Origin: Branchiostoma floridae
Taxonomy: Eukaryota; Chordata; Leptocardii; Amphioxiformes; Branchiostomatidae
Direction: 5' to 3'
Assembly: GCF_000003815.2 (NCBI RefSeq)
Contig: NC_049983.1
Span: 7,954,319 to 8,018,318 of the forward strand
Length of the DNA: 64,000 bases
The notes under the pieces are model-generated. The model did no database searches and was not told where the DNA came from. It was given only the letters and a program-made list of their open reading frames with translations. The position numbers and the translations under genes were made by a program. Positions 46,766 through 59,500 of this stretch are shown here, in pieces (positions within the stretch are counted from its first letter, which is position 1; every line of letters begins with the position of its first letter).

Positions 46766-49545
46766 GGAACATGTATGAAATTGAACTGTTATACAAAATG
46801 GGACCAGGCGCTTTCATATTTGGGTAAAGAAAAACTGACTAGAAAACATGAAATATATTTGGATTTGCACCAAGAAACATATCGTCCTTCTATTAGATAT
46901 TCCATGCAATAAGCACCTTCATAAGGCTACAAAAGAGCGGATGTAAAATTTGGGCTTCACGTAAAATGCTTTGCAAGAGATAATCATGAAAGTGTGGAAA
47001 ATTATAAGAATGATATTGTGTCTTTCCTTTATAATGTGTTATCCCCATAAATTGTACCCAATTTCTCCACAGCTGAATATAGATATTAAATTCTGTGAAC
47101 TTTCACTGGCAACTGAAGTTACATCTGATTGATTCTGCAGTGTCCTGCCAAACTGCTAGAGGGCATTTCAAAATGTTCCATGCAGCCTAATGGTCTATCT
47201 TTGACATCACCTTTAATTAATGTTCCAGGAGTACCTTATTTCTGCTATGTAACTGCCACTACTGAAAGTACACAAATGGCTGCTGTAACAGTTATAGAAC
47301 TAAGAGGTCGTTGTACTTACGGCAGTGAATGGTACATTCAAAGCCGTAGTTCATGTATTTACATTTGACTAACCCTGTTTCTATGCAACGTAAGGCCTCA
47401 TATGACCTCTAATGATCTTGTTGTGTGCATAGAGCTGTATAGAGCAGATCTACATTGCTGTGTTGTGAAGAAACCATCAGTGCTTTAGCTAGATACAGTT
47501 TGTGTAAAACGTCGTAAATGGACCTCGAAAGGTTGAAAACCTCTGCAACCTCCAAACAGGATGTAACAACATTTTTCAGAAACTACAATAATTATTGTTA
47601 CTGTGTTACTGTACAACTATGCTGTAAACCTGTACATTTTCACCATTTGTCACCATAAGAATTGAATAGTGTTAAACAGAAACCACCTATCTTGATGTCT
47701 ATGTTACATAGTTACACCAAGGTAGTCTGTTGTGCATGAGTCTCTACAACTGTGACCATTGTTGGATGACACAGTATGAAATACAATCTGGTGAATAAGT
47801 CAGTCTCAGGGCAAGCCTTCTTTATGTGGTTTAGTTTGGTTACTCTAATGGTACCTGTTTTCTAACTGCTTCTATTTGCAGGAAGTCATTTGTAGTGGCG
47901 GACAGAGAACTGTACATGAAGTTAACAGAAAATAAGAGCTGTCAGGAAAAGGGTGAAAATGCCAGGGAAAAACCACAGAAAAAAGGCTTACATCTGAGGC
48001 AAGATCACTTATCTGTCAACTTGAAAGCAGTATTCAGAACTCAGATACATATGCATATTTTTCTAATCAGAAGAAGACACAATTATGTTAACTTTACTTT
48101 ATTAGAAAAGTTGATATATGCTTCGAGTAATATGGCTTGAAGAATATACATTAATTTTGATTTGATCATCCAATTATAGATTTAATGAACCGTCCCTACA
48201 CTGTGGAGGTCTATCTCTATTGATTATTCTCGAACTATCCCCTTCAGAACAAGAAGCCATCTGAAGTATCCAATAAAGATCTGTTGTGACGTACAAAGTA
48301 CCTGATGTAAGTGTTTACTCATCTGTTGCTAAAACAAACAGTTTCTAAGGCCTTGTTGTTATTCGAATTTAACTGCACTTTGCATCAGCTTAACTGTAGA
48401 AAGATCAAAGATAACGGCATCCTTGAACTGTTACTTTTTCTCCCTTGTCCTTTCTTTTATAACTTCAACTTTCTGTAAACTTTTTACAAAATGTTTGGCA
48501 CAAAGGTTAACAAGGTTAGGCTGAAGAGAGTCATGTTTCATTTGGAGAAGCTTCAGCTTTTCTGACAAGAAAAAAATCAATATCAAAATACAGGATACTC
48601 GTTGAAAGCTTGGTGGTTTACAAGTGCTATTTTTAAACAGAAGGCCACTATGGGGTATTTCAGAAAACGCTTTGCGATTATTGAAGACAGACTGAGACTA
48701 GAGTCCAAAACGAACTGAAATGTTTCCTAACCGTTGCCTCTGTTGACTTCTCTATTATCTTTTTGACAGTGCTTTACAGGTGGAATACCTCACACCACTT
48801 TTACCACCCGCATAGCCTTTTCTTCGTATGGCAAGTCTTTTTTTCCTGGCCATGAAAAAGTCGGTGCTCGCTGTTTGCACTTCATTTTGTGGCATGTCAA
48901 GTGCTTGCCCAAGTTGCAACGATCCGTGCTCCAGTGTTTGTTCTCCTGTGGGCCCAGGTCAGCCATTATCTTTGCCTTCAATGAGTTTGCATAGCAACAT
49001 GTGTGTTTTGCCCATGTCCGCCAATATTTTCCATGCTAGCTGTGCAACGTTTAACAACTTGGAGCAAAGTCGCTACCGCGTATGCTGGCTTATATTTTTC
49101 TCCAAGCTGCACTATGCATCAATAACTTGACAGGTCTGTATTCCACTTTTCTTAACAAGGATGCCATCTTGATTTTGTAAAGTAGCACAAGTTTACCGTA
49201 GAATGTTTTATTTCTTCTGCAAACGAAGTATCCAGGAGGGATGCTGACTTCATTAAGATATGCAGTTGTTATGGTTTCAGGTTTCTATCTGAATCCCTCC
49301 TGCTTTTCTCTGTCAACACCTCCCGGGATTCCTAATGCCTTACCTGTGAATTATTGCACTGTTCTATTGTCCTGCATTCAAGGAAATATTTGCATAGTTT
49401 TAGCACATGTTTGTTGCACACGATGCATGACGCTACCGTCATACTGCAACTCTTGCCTGAAGTTTCACTGATATATTCTCTAAGCTTCAACTTCTGTTAA
49501 CTCCTGTCCCTTATGTAGTGCCTTTTTTGTCTCTTGCGTTCTATA

Positions 49546-49670
49546 GATGACGTGTACAGTTGAATAGGCATGCAGGTGGCCCCAGTCTTGACACCACTAG
49601 AGTGTGAGTTTTGCAATCAGCACTTCAGCGTAAAAGGCAAGAGAAGCCGCCAGAGAAATCGACAGGACAG
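49546..49670 (+). other. Candidate spliced exon with a short CxxC reading frame
   Basis: A pyrimidine tract and ATAG acceptor precede 49546, and a GACAG/GTTGGT donor follows 49670. The ATG at 49570 opens a 33-codon frame containing CEFCNQHF and a basic run (KGKRSRQRNRQ). Spliced to 50707 it meets a stop after two more codons, so it is a short upstream frame at best. It could be a non-coding 5' exon of the second NEK gene. Confidence 0.25.
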
Positions 49671-50706
49671 GTTGGTGTTCTCCTAGCTCCTCCCCCTGTA
49701 TTCATTGCTCTCTATGAAAAAGTAGTTGTCCAGTTTTCTTTGACTATGAAAGGATTGTATCAGCTTTAATGCATAATTGATGATCTGTGTATTAAGAGGT
49801 AGAGCCTTCCTTTTGTGCATACCTAGACCACGAAAGAATAGATGTCTGAGTTACCGTTACATGTACAATTCTTACAGTATCCTTTAAGTACTATCTTTCT
49901 TCTTGAAGAATGGATTCAGCGTCTACTTAACGGGTGTTCACAGTAGACAAGAGTGTTTTTCTCCTCTGGTTGTTTTGGAGGAGCGACAGTGAATGTTTGC
50001 GGTGATATGCACAGGTGAATTGATACACAATGGTAAACAGCATGGACGCTTTGCTTCACCTTACCCACCATTGTCGGGACAGGTATCTGTTACGTAGTAA
50101 CCAATGCCACTGTAGAATGCACACAGGCCACGCTACTGGCTAGTTGTCTTTGCTGATGCCAAAGTTGACCCTATCCCCACGTAATTAGTATGATAACCCA
50201 CTATAATGCACTTAACCTTCCTGTGATAACAGGACTTAAATGCCTGCTCGGTGAGCCCCTACTTTCAGCTACTTACTGCATAATGGTGGCATCGTTCAAA
50301 CTCAAAACATAACGCTGGCCTTAAAAGAAAGAGGCGGGGTCTTGGTCTTTGAAACTGAGTCGGTAAAGAAAACCTGGGGCATCTGGCATTCAGCCCACCC
50401 TCCTAGAGTTTCCCCCTCCCATAGACAGGGCTCGTAACCGAAGCTCTATGTTACCAACGAAGCCCCCTAATTGGTTTAAGTGTCCCAGGCGGGGGTAGCG
50501 TTTCGCGGGGTCTTTTCTACGGGGTGTTAGGAATTTCCTTTGGCTTAGCGTCGCGAGAGCCTTTCTGCGACTGCTCATGCAGAACGTACGTAAACAGTGC
50601 TGCGCCACGGCTCAAGCGTGAGACCTAACGGTGCTGTCAAAAGGACAGGTGGAATTTTTTTTATATCGTGGTGAACGTGCAGCTTTTGTCTCTTCTTTGT
50701 GTTCAG

Positions 50707-50759
50707 GGAGTGCTAAGAAGAACAAGGTGCAGGCATTTAGTAGAAGCTGCCCAAGCAAG
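50707..50759 (+). other. Candidate 5' untranslated exon of the second NEK gene
   Basis: A strong pyrimidine tract with TTCAG acceptor before 50707 and an AAG/GTATGT donor after 50759 define a 53-bp internal exon. No frame through it reaches the ATG at 53506 without a stop or a frame change, so it would be untranslated. Confidence 0.35.
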
Positions 50760-52647
50760 GTATGTCATTCCCTTTGATGCTGTATCCAGGTGTACTACTC
50801 ACCTGACCTTACAATAGATGGATAAGGTAGCCATTTTGAAACAGTGTTCTCAGTCCGAAAGGATGATAAAGTCTGAGTAGTAAAACTGAATCCATGTTGT
50901 TGGTATTCAGTGTTGTTTTTACCCTGGCAGTGATTGAAGTACAAGGACGCCTAGCAATGGCACCTGTTTGTGTAGCTGGGGGAGAGGGGGACGCCATTTA
51001 TTTGAACTTGATAGTCGTCCTGAACATTGCAAATGTTAGTTTTCGATAATAACTTTTCTCTGATTTACCCCATTCCTGTTGTGTGTGTAGCGTGCTATCT
51101 ATATTTGCTCTGTGTACATGGCAGAGCTACTGTTAAAAGTGACGTTTGTTTTTTGCATGCATTGTTTTGACATGCAGCCTGGCTGTTGTCAATGGAGTAA
51201 CCGAACGTAGGCACCGGCATAAGACAGAGCACATATATTCAGCAGAGGGAATGTTAATTCTTTAGTAGAAGGTTGGAAAAACAACCACCTGTTTTCCGTA
51301 GCATGTGACACTTCTGAACCCGACATGCCAGGCTTTTGTGTGACAAGTGAAAGCAGCCTTTGGATTAGCCTGGCGTTTGTTGCTCTTAGCCGCTGTCACT
51401 GTTGATTTTTGCCCCATCTGTGTCACTGCACCTCAACGACATGTGTCACATACCTCGTTTGTTGTAGAGCACGAGTGACGTGATGGGCAGTCTGAGTGAT
51501 TGTGCTATCTTTTGGGATTGACACACACAGGTGTTTTTGTCGGATTTAATACCACTGTCTTTATGTAGAGCGATTGATCGTAAATAGGCCATTGTGTTTT
51601 CAAAACCTCCTGGGGATTCAAATCCGATATAAGTACAGTTTGCAATTAATAATGTATTGGGATTGTCAATTCTGCTTCTTGGAATTCCTTTACATCAAGG
51701 GGAGACCTTATTGAAGAACCGTCCGTCCTTGGCTGTGCAGGTGCAGTACTGTTCACATTTGTCCATTGTTCATGTGTGTGTCTAACGATATTGTTCTCAT
51801 ATGTCGCTATTGTGTTCTTTTTTAATGTAGTTTTCGTTAACAACAGGATAATCAGAGCATCTTGTAGGGTCAAATGTTAGTTGAAACAAAAAGGGGTCAT
51901 ACATTTGGACAGCATGTGAAAGAAGTTGCAAAAAAAACTGGATATATTGTTTCTTAGCTTTTGTATGAAAGCTGCAAATGTTTCATATTCCCATGATTTA
52001 CTGTTACAGTAAAAGTTTTTTGTAGAGAAATTGTATTTGATTTTGTTGGGAGCTAATTGCTGCCAACAGACTACCTACTACACAACATAATCGTTTGGAC
52101 TTCAGGATAACTCAATTTTGAGTAACTGAATTTCTAGCATACCAGCAAACAATGGGTGATACAATACCTGGGATTTGGCAAATTAAGGTCAGTGTTTTTG
52201 GTTCCCATGTCAACTTGTTGTCTCAAAGGCTGCTGACATGTCAGAACCTTGTTGTGTTTCATGCCGGTGTATAATGTCATTTTTCAATCAGAAAGCACTT
52301 TTGATTTTGATTGACTAGCTACGGTGTGATGTGCAGGAATGCTTGCTGTGTACCAAACAGGGCAGTTGCAACTTGAAGCTGAATATAGCTTTCCAAGAAG
52401 AGTTTGTTACATTTTATGAGATTGATCATGAGGAAAGATACAAGGGAAAGGAACGTTATAAATGTTCCTCAAATTTCTTTCAAAGTTGAACTAGACTAGG
52501 TAACTGTGGCTGAAGTATCTGAAAGCAACATTTCTAACCATAGACAGTTGTACTATTAATGCAGAGAATCTTTTTTTTTAAATTGCTTGCCAAAAAACCC
52601 TTCTTGAAAGCTTTCTTTGTTGTAATGTTTTGATGAGGTTAGACAGG

Positions 52648-53016
52648 CTAGTCTGAGATACAAGCAAACATTGTCCCAATCTTTGACAGAACTTGATAGT
52701 GATATTTTACCATGATTATCATCATGTTAGAAATCTGAGGCTCTCTGAGCACAGAATGGACAATGTTTCTGACACTACTATTCACATGTCTTTCTTGTAC
52801 TGATACATCCCATCCAACATGTATACACTGCTGAAGAATGTCCACTCTTTGTAAGGGCCCATCTGCGCTGACCCACTCCAGGCATATCATAAGCAATGGA
52901 TCAGCTTTCACTTTGTTTACTCTTAGAGCATCACTGATGCACCTGTCGGATAGTGTAGCCAAACTGTTTGCACAGCGTTGAGGTAGACTTGCAACCAGGT
53001 ATTTGCATGCGACCAT
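52648..53016 (-). pseudogene. Possible BACK-domain (BTB-kelch type) remnant
   Basis: A 122-codon minus-strand open frame contains a run resembling a BACK domain: ALRVNKVKADPLLMICLEWV, then SADGPLQRVDILQQCIHVGW. The BACK consensus has a similar pattern of 'E/D...l..a.l.Wv..d...R...l..ll..v'. No BTB or kelch repeats are present in the same frame. A neighbouring upstream frame reads VVLIQADDKLLTMRKA, loosely like part of a BTB domain. It may be a decayed copy of a host KLHL-type gene, or chance. No start, splice site or full-length frame supports a live gene. Confidence 0.25.
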
Positions 53017-53402
53017 AAGCCGTGTAATAGCAAGACAGTAGTGTTTGGGGATATGCTTTGCGCATCGTCAACAACTTGTCATCTGCTTGGATCAGGACGA
53101 CTGAAGAGTCAATTTGCGCAACAGATTATCCTGTCTTTGGAACAGACATGTCTACTGTAATGTGGTCATCACCTTACAACTTAAAGGTGATCATGTGGCC
53201 AAAAGAGGAAGATGCTTATTGTAGGCTTTAAAGAATAGGTTCAAAGTCATTGGGAAATTCAGAGGCCCTCACAGTTTCTGATGTCTGTATCAAATGCTGT
53301 ATCAGTTACTAGTAAAATGACTTTTCGTTCATGTGTTAACAAAGGAAAAAGGGAACAGGACTAATGCAATAACACCATACTTGGAACACATTCATGAAAG
53401 TT

Positions 53403-53417
53403 GGGGGGGGGGGGGGG
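53403..53417 (+). repeat. Run of 15 G
   Basis: An uninterrupted G tract about 90 bp upstream of the first coding exon of the second NEK gene. A similar run of 14 G lies at 63669-63682. Confidence 0.95.
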
Positions 53418-53505
53418 TAAAAGAATTTCTGTGAACTTGTTTGCTGTTGTCACCGCATCATTTTTGTTAACACCGTATGTCTCTCTTCCATTTTAGGCAT
53501 AGACC

Positions 53506-56500
53506 ATGGCAATGGCAGGGATGAATCCTGGCCATATGGCAGGGAACCAGCCATGGAACCAGGCACCCTCTGGGCCATGGGGGACTGTCACACTCAGCAT
53601 TGACAATGCTTTCATGCCGACAGGGACAACAATAGGTAAGAGCTATACAAATGAAGTACATAATTATATATAATGTTAGGCCACACCAATTTAATTTGTT
53701 GGCTCTCGGATTTCCCGACCCATTTTTTTCTGATTTGGAAAAAAAAAATTTAGTCCCAAGAAAAATAATATACAAAACTGTAGGTTTTGCTATTGCAGAC
53801 CTTTAAAAAACCCCATTCCAGGGGCACATACTGCTGATAAACCAATCTGCTTATTTGCAGTCACATGATCAGAACAGAGATTCATTGGATAAATCATGCC
53901 ATGAAAGCTGACTACTTTTTTTGTGTTATATAAGTTCACCACAGACTTTTTGCAATTTTTTTTTTTTTCCGACCGACCGCCCCAATATTTTTCTGAAAAA
54001 ATCCGAGAACCAAGAAATTAAATTGGTGTGGCCTTAACTACCAGTATATCAATTGTCACCAGAGGTTACAGTGTTTGCCAAGTCATATCAAAGAAGTGGT
54101 ACATGCTGGTTTCTCTGCTTAGCACTCAGCATTTGGGAAAGAGTATGGTAGTATAAGACACAGATCACTACCAGTGGAGTAAAGCTCCCTGCTGTACTGA
54201 TGGAACAAATCTGTGCGGCCCAAGGCTACAGAAATGGAGATTGGCACTGCCCTATGTCCCATTCGGTTTGGGAAGGACCAGTATATCATAATACTGTAAA
54301 TGCAGAAATGTTCGCGGTGGATTAATGTTCGCGGTTTTCGCGGTGACCACTTCACCGCGAACTTAAAACCACCGCGAACATTTTTCTATTATGGTATTAG
54401 ACTGCAGTCTATGGTGTTACCGCAAAATTAAAACCACAGCAAAAAGTTCTTTTTCCCGCTACTGCGAAATTAGATCCCCGCAAACTTAAATGCATTTACA
54501 GTAACTAATAGACAGCTTTGTACTAATTCAAAAGTGGTGCCATGTAAGTGCAAACAAGATTTCAGGGGTATCATTATTGTCACACATACTAGTACATGTA
54601 ACGCTAGTTTACCTTTATTCAAAGGGTAACCTATATCCGTTAAAACGGGGTATTTAGGGATATCACATTGATGAACGATGGTTCTAAATTGCATTTGTTT
54701 CAATATAATGCAGTTTGAGACCACCGTCCGTCGACTTGATATCCCGAAATACCCTGATGCTAAGTACAACGAATAAAGGTTACCCTGTGAATAAAGGTGA
54801 ACTTGCATTAAGTGTACTAGTGTAGGATGTTCAATGAGTGGGGTCGTATATTAAGCTATAGATTCTTCCAGGATCTAAGTGAGCTAAAATGCAAAGTGCT
54901 ACAGTGTTCTCTTTTATAGTGCTGTGACTGCCAAAACTGGCTGTGACATGACATTCTATACCACTTTTATTGTATGTCTCCCTTATTTACAAATTTGTAT
55001 CCTACCTGGGCCATAATAACATTTTGATATGGGTATTCTGGACCAGGTGATATTTTGGATATCACACGGGCTTCTACTTGTGTCACATGGGCTTCCATAG
55101 AAGGATTTTAATGCACTTTGCATGCACCGAGTGCACTACATTCAAAAATTCAAACACTGGGTTCGGACAGCATTGATGTCGTTACAACTTTTTGTTTGAA
55201 AAGAATTTCCTCAAGTTCTAGGCCAGGCGTATTTTACATTGGAATGTGACACTGTTTTGAATTCACAGGTGGGTTAAAGACATAGACACCTCAGATTATG
55301 TTGAAATTACCGTGTTGTATTCTGTATCTATTAGATGACAGCTGACACATTTGTCTTATAAATCTCATTGTATTTGACTCATGCATGAATATTTCAATAA
55401 ATCTTGGATGGCAGATTCTTGAAAAATCAATGCCTGTCTCAAAGCTTCTTATGGTTTGAAATGACAAAGACAAAATCTTCTTTTCTCCAGCACAATTCTA
55501 TGCATCCAACCCGATGAACAAGGCCCTGACCAGGGCGGCGGTGAGGACCGTTATCGAGAGACAGGTGTCCGGCGGGAGGAACCCAGAGGTGGCGAGCATC
55601 ACTGTCGGTGGGAAGGTACTTGTGGAGGTGCTGTTCAAGACAGAGGAAGGGTGGAAGTACTTCAAAAGGATTCAGGACAGTGGACGTCTGCGGCTGGGGC
55701 TGGAGGATGAACTGAGAAAAGTAAGAAAGAGCCTTACATGTAGCTGATAACAAAAAATGACAATCATTTATCAAGAAAACTGATTGTTAGGCATAGATAC
55801 TGCTACTGTAGAATCATTTACTAATACATCCAGGTAGTTGTATTTTGCAGTTGGAGGGAAAACAAGGTTTAGATTTAGCTGTTGAAACAATTTTGTTGCA
55901 TTGCAGATAAACTTCCCAGGGACTAAACCATACCCGGGCTCCCCACAAGCCGCGTCTGCCTCCAAGTACAAGCGGTACCCTGGCATCTCCATCCACTTTG
56001 AGCCACTCCAGCATACAGGTCTGTTTTACATGTATCTGTGAGGAAACTCAAAGCCGCTGTCTGTAAAAACTGGGTATTAAGGGATATCAAGTCAACAGAC
56101 AGAGTTTTTAAATTGGAATATTTTCAATACACTGCAACTATTTTCAAAATATTGCACCATTCATTGATCTGATATCCCTATATACCGATCATAAAAACAA
56201 TGGATATATGTTACCCTATGAATAAAGGTGAACTAACATTAGACACAACTTAATCATAAAAGCCAAAGATGAAGAAGAAGAGGGAATTTCAAGATGACTG
56301 CCATGTGGGAAACTCAATGAACTGACAAATATGAGTTTGAGTTTATTTATATCTTTAGGCTACTATAATCATGCTATACATGTACGAATTATGTCAGTTT
56401 ATAGGGTAATGTTAAGTTGTGTTTGTTTGTTTGTTTCAGCAGCAGCCGCCTCACCATTGCCACAGTTGTCCCTCACACCCCCCACCCCAGCAACTGCCCC

Positions 56501-59500
56501 TGCCCAGCCTGCCTATCCCAGCGTCCCTTTCTCCAGCTACGGCAGCATGCCATCCCTGCAGCACGGCAGTTCCCCCCCTCACCACTCCAGCTTCCTCCCC
56601 ACCCAGCCCTCAGTAGACAGCCGACGCTCATCCGTGGATACTCTTCCCTTTGCAATCTCGTCCGCAAAAAGTTCCCCTCCCGAAGACTCCGCCCAGCGAA
56701 CCTCTCTATCTTCCCACGACTCGCTACGATCATCGAGCCTGTCTCCCTTCATTATGGCTGGGTCTCCTCCTGGTTCACTACATTCAGGCATGACCTCTAT
56801 GAGGTCAACGACAGGTTCCTACTCACCAACAAAGAGCTCGGAGTTCGGCTCCTCTCTGCACTCGACGTCTCCCTTTGTGGGGTCTGCTCCACACGGGAGC
56901 TCCCAGTTTGGTGGAACAGCCAGCTCAGGGCTGTTGGCCATCAGTAGGTCTCCCCCCTCTGATCACGGATCCCTCCAGCTGCCTTACTCTGCCTCTCCAC
57001 TCATGGGCTCCTCCAGGAGGACATCTATAGACAGTGGTAAGTCTTATTCCAAAGAGCCCAGAAAACTTACTAGTTTCTTTACTATGAAAGCATTAATTCA
57101 TTTATCCATCGTAAGATTGACACACCATTACTAATTGCCTCTCATATTTTCTCTGCTTTCAGTGAGTTTGCTTCAGCAATCAACAGGACTACCTATGTCC
57201 TCATTGCAGGTAAGATCTTTTTGGCGATACCTCGGGTATGGAGCCTTTTTTCTCTTTTTTTCTGTGTCTGACTGAAGGTCTTTTCAATGTCGTACTCGGT
57301 GGATTAGCTCTCTTACATCACATATCCTTTAGATGTTTTAGGTGTAGAAAGAGAAAAAAAGAGTCTTTAGTTTATAAGCATGTTGCATGTTTGTATGACT
57401 AATGTTATGCTCTGTACACTGTTCTTTCTCACTCAGAGCCCACCACGCACCCTACCATGGCAGAAGGTCTGTCTAGATCTCAAACACATGTCACTTTTGC
57501 ATGACGTCTCGTGGGCAAATGCCAGACTTTTGTTCATCTTTGAGGTTTAGTTTTCTCACTGTAAAGCCAAACCTTGAAAATGAACAATGATCTGCTGTAG
57601 TTTGCCTTTGGTAATTTTGGAATTACTTTTTGGATGATCATGATTGTAATGCATGCAACTGAGAATCAATCCTTGTGATCAGTTCTTTCCTTGTTTTTAT
57701 GTTATGTGAAGGAGGCCTTTTCTCCTTCTTAGTACATACTTTTGGGAACATCCATTCTAATGATGGAATTAGGCAGTGGGGTTTTTAACCTTCAACTTGC
57801 TATGGTAGCCATTTGGCACCAAATTTACATTGATTATGGGGTTGGTCAGCATGAAAATGGTTCAGCAATTGTATAATCATTATAATGCAATTTCATACAT
57901 TACATGTAATGACTGGCCAGAATGTCACTTGCATAGAGCAATATCTTAGCGGTGCAGCTTGCTTACTACATGTACAGTACTTGGAATATCATGTACGTAC
58001 TCATTAAAAATAACACAGTTGTACAATTATAGTCTGCTCCCAAATTCATGACAGGTAATGATGAATGTGAGATTTATGGCCAGAATTGTCAATATATCAC
58101 AAGGACAGTAAAATGTAATCTTACTGTTTCTTATGTTGTTTCCCCCCAGCCTGAAGAGGAGGTAGCAGGGTACATCCTGATCAGGACCCTGGGGAGCGGC
58201 AGTTTTGGGGAGGTGTGGCTGGGGAGGAACAGGAAGGACTGGAAACAGGTGGGGAGCAGCTATTTCACATAGGATTGCTCCCAAGAGCATTGTTTTTACC
58301 TTGAACCAAGAAGATTATGTTTTCATTGACATTTGTGGACTTGGGTGCAAAGTGAATTCAGCACCAAGGACAGGTACAACAGAAATCATGAATCAATACT
58401 AATTATCTTCATAGGGTTGACTCAGATGGATAATGGCATTCCAAACATTGCCATTGGGTTGTGTGCTATCTGTCCAATGGGTATAGCAACTAGAAAGCCA
58501 TGTACATCTAAAAACAGACAACTGAAGGACTTAATTTCTTTAGCTTATTTAATATACATAAGTTTCTAATAAGAGTCTACCTTACTCTACAACAAGTCAC
58601 TATGTATTTCATTCATTTTGAATGTGTGCCATGGACCACTTATAAAGCTTAGTCCTAGTTGACCTCAATTTTGAGAGATAAATCCTGGTGTTTACAAGTA
58701 ACTTCAATTGTACCTGTCCTTGGTGCTGAAATTCCTTTATATATATATATATACATATATAGTCAGTGAGCTGCCATTCCTATGCATTTGATAAAGAATA
58801 TACATGTAAAATGTACTACAATTCCATGATCCCACAGTACGCCATGAAGCGGGTCTCAATGGTGGAACGTTCAGAAGATGAGCGAGAAGCAGCCCTGCGG
58901 GAATCAGAGGTGCTGCGAGACCTGAAACATCCCAACCTGGTGGGGTACAAGGAAGCCTTTGAACAGGTGTGTTACTATACTAATCCCTCTTGTAAGAAGA
59001 TAACATTAACTGTTATTGAAATTTAAGGGGAGTCAATTCTATAGGAGTATGGTTTAGACCTAATTTGCTCTAGAAATGATTCATTGTACGGCAATATGAT
59101 AGTTATTTGCTCCTTTTTCATGATTGGGAAAGACATTCTATTTACAGTAATTATGGCCTTACCTTTAATGAAATGTCATTACTGTCTGCAGTGTACCAGG
59201 AGGTTTGTGCTTGGTCATGAAATGCACTGCCAGCTGTTACTTCTAGCCTGCTCCTTCTAATCTTTTCCATCAAAATAACTCCTATGAGATAATGTCTCAG
59301 GGTATTGTCTTATCACATTTTGCAAATAAAGAAAATGCATTTTGAGAGGAATGCACCAATTCAACGCACAGAGATCAAGAGAGACAGAGAAAAAGAGAGA
59401 GAGAAAGAGTAATACTGCTTGGTGATCATATTCATGTTGATTGATGTAACTTATGATAAATAAACAATAATGGTACAATGATGTCAACTCTCCCCCTCCC

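Larger units (their letters stand above)
46766..53505. other. Gene-poor region upstream of the second NEK gene
   Basis: No confident coding exon was found in this 6.7 kb. It holds two candidate 5' exons (49546-49670 and 50707-50759), a CpG-richer patch around 50380-50620 that could be a promoter, a possible BACK-domain remnant (52648-53016) and a run of 15 G (53403-53417). The remainder is AT-rich sequence in which I see nothing. Confidence 0.45.

Noticed and set aside
48780-49130. Overlapping open frames on both strands, Cys-rich on plus
   Set aside because: Neither strand gives a recognisable domain, and stops break each frame within 100 codons. A decayed transposon is possible but unsupported.
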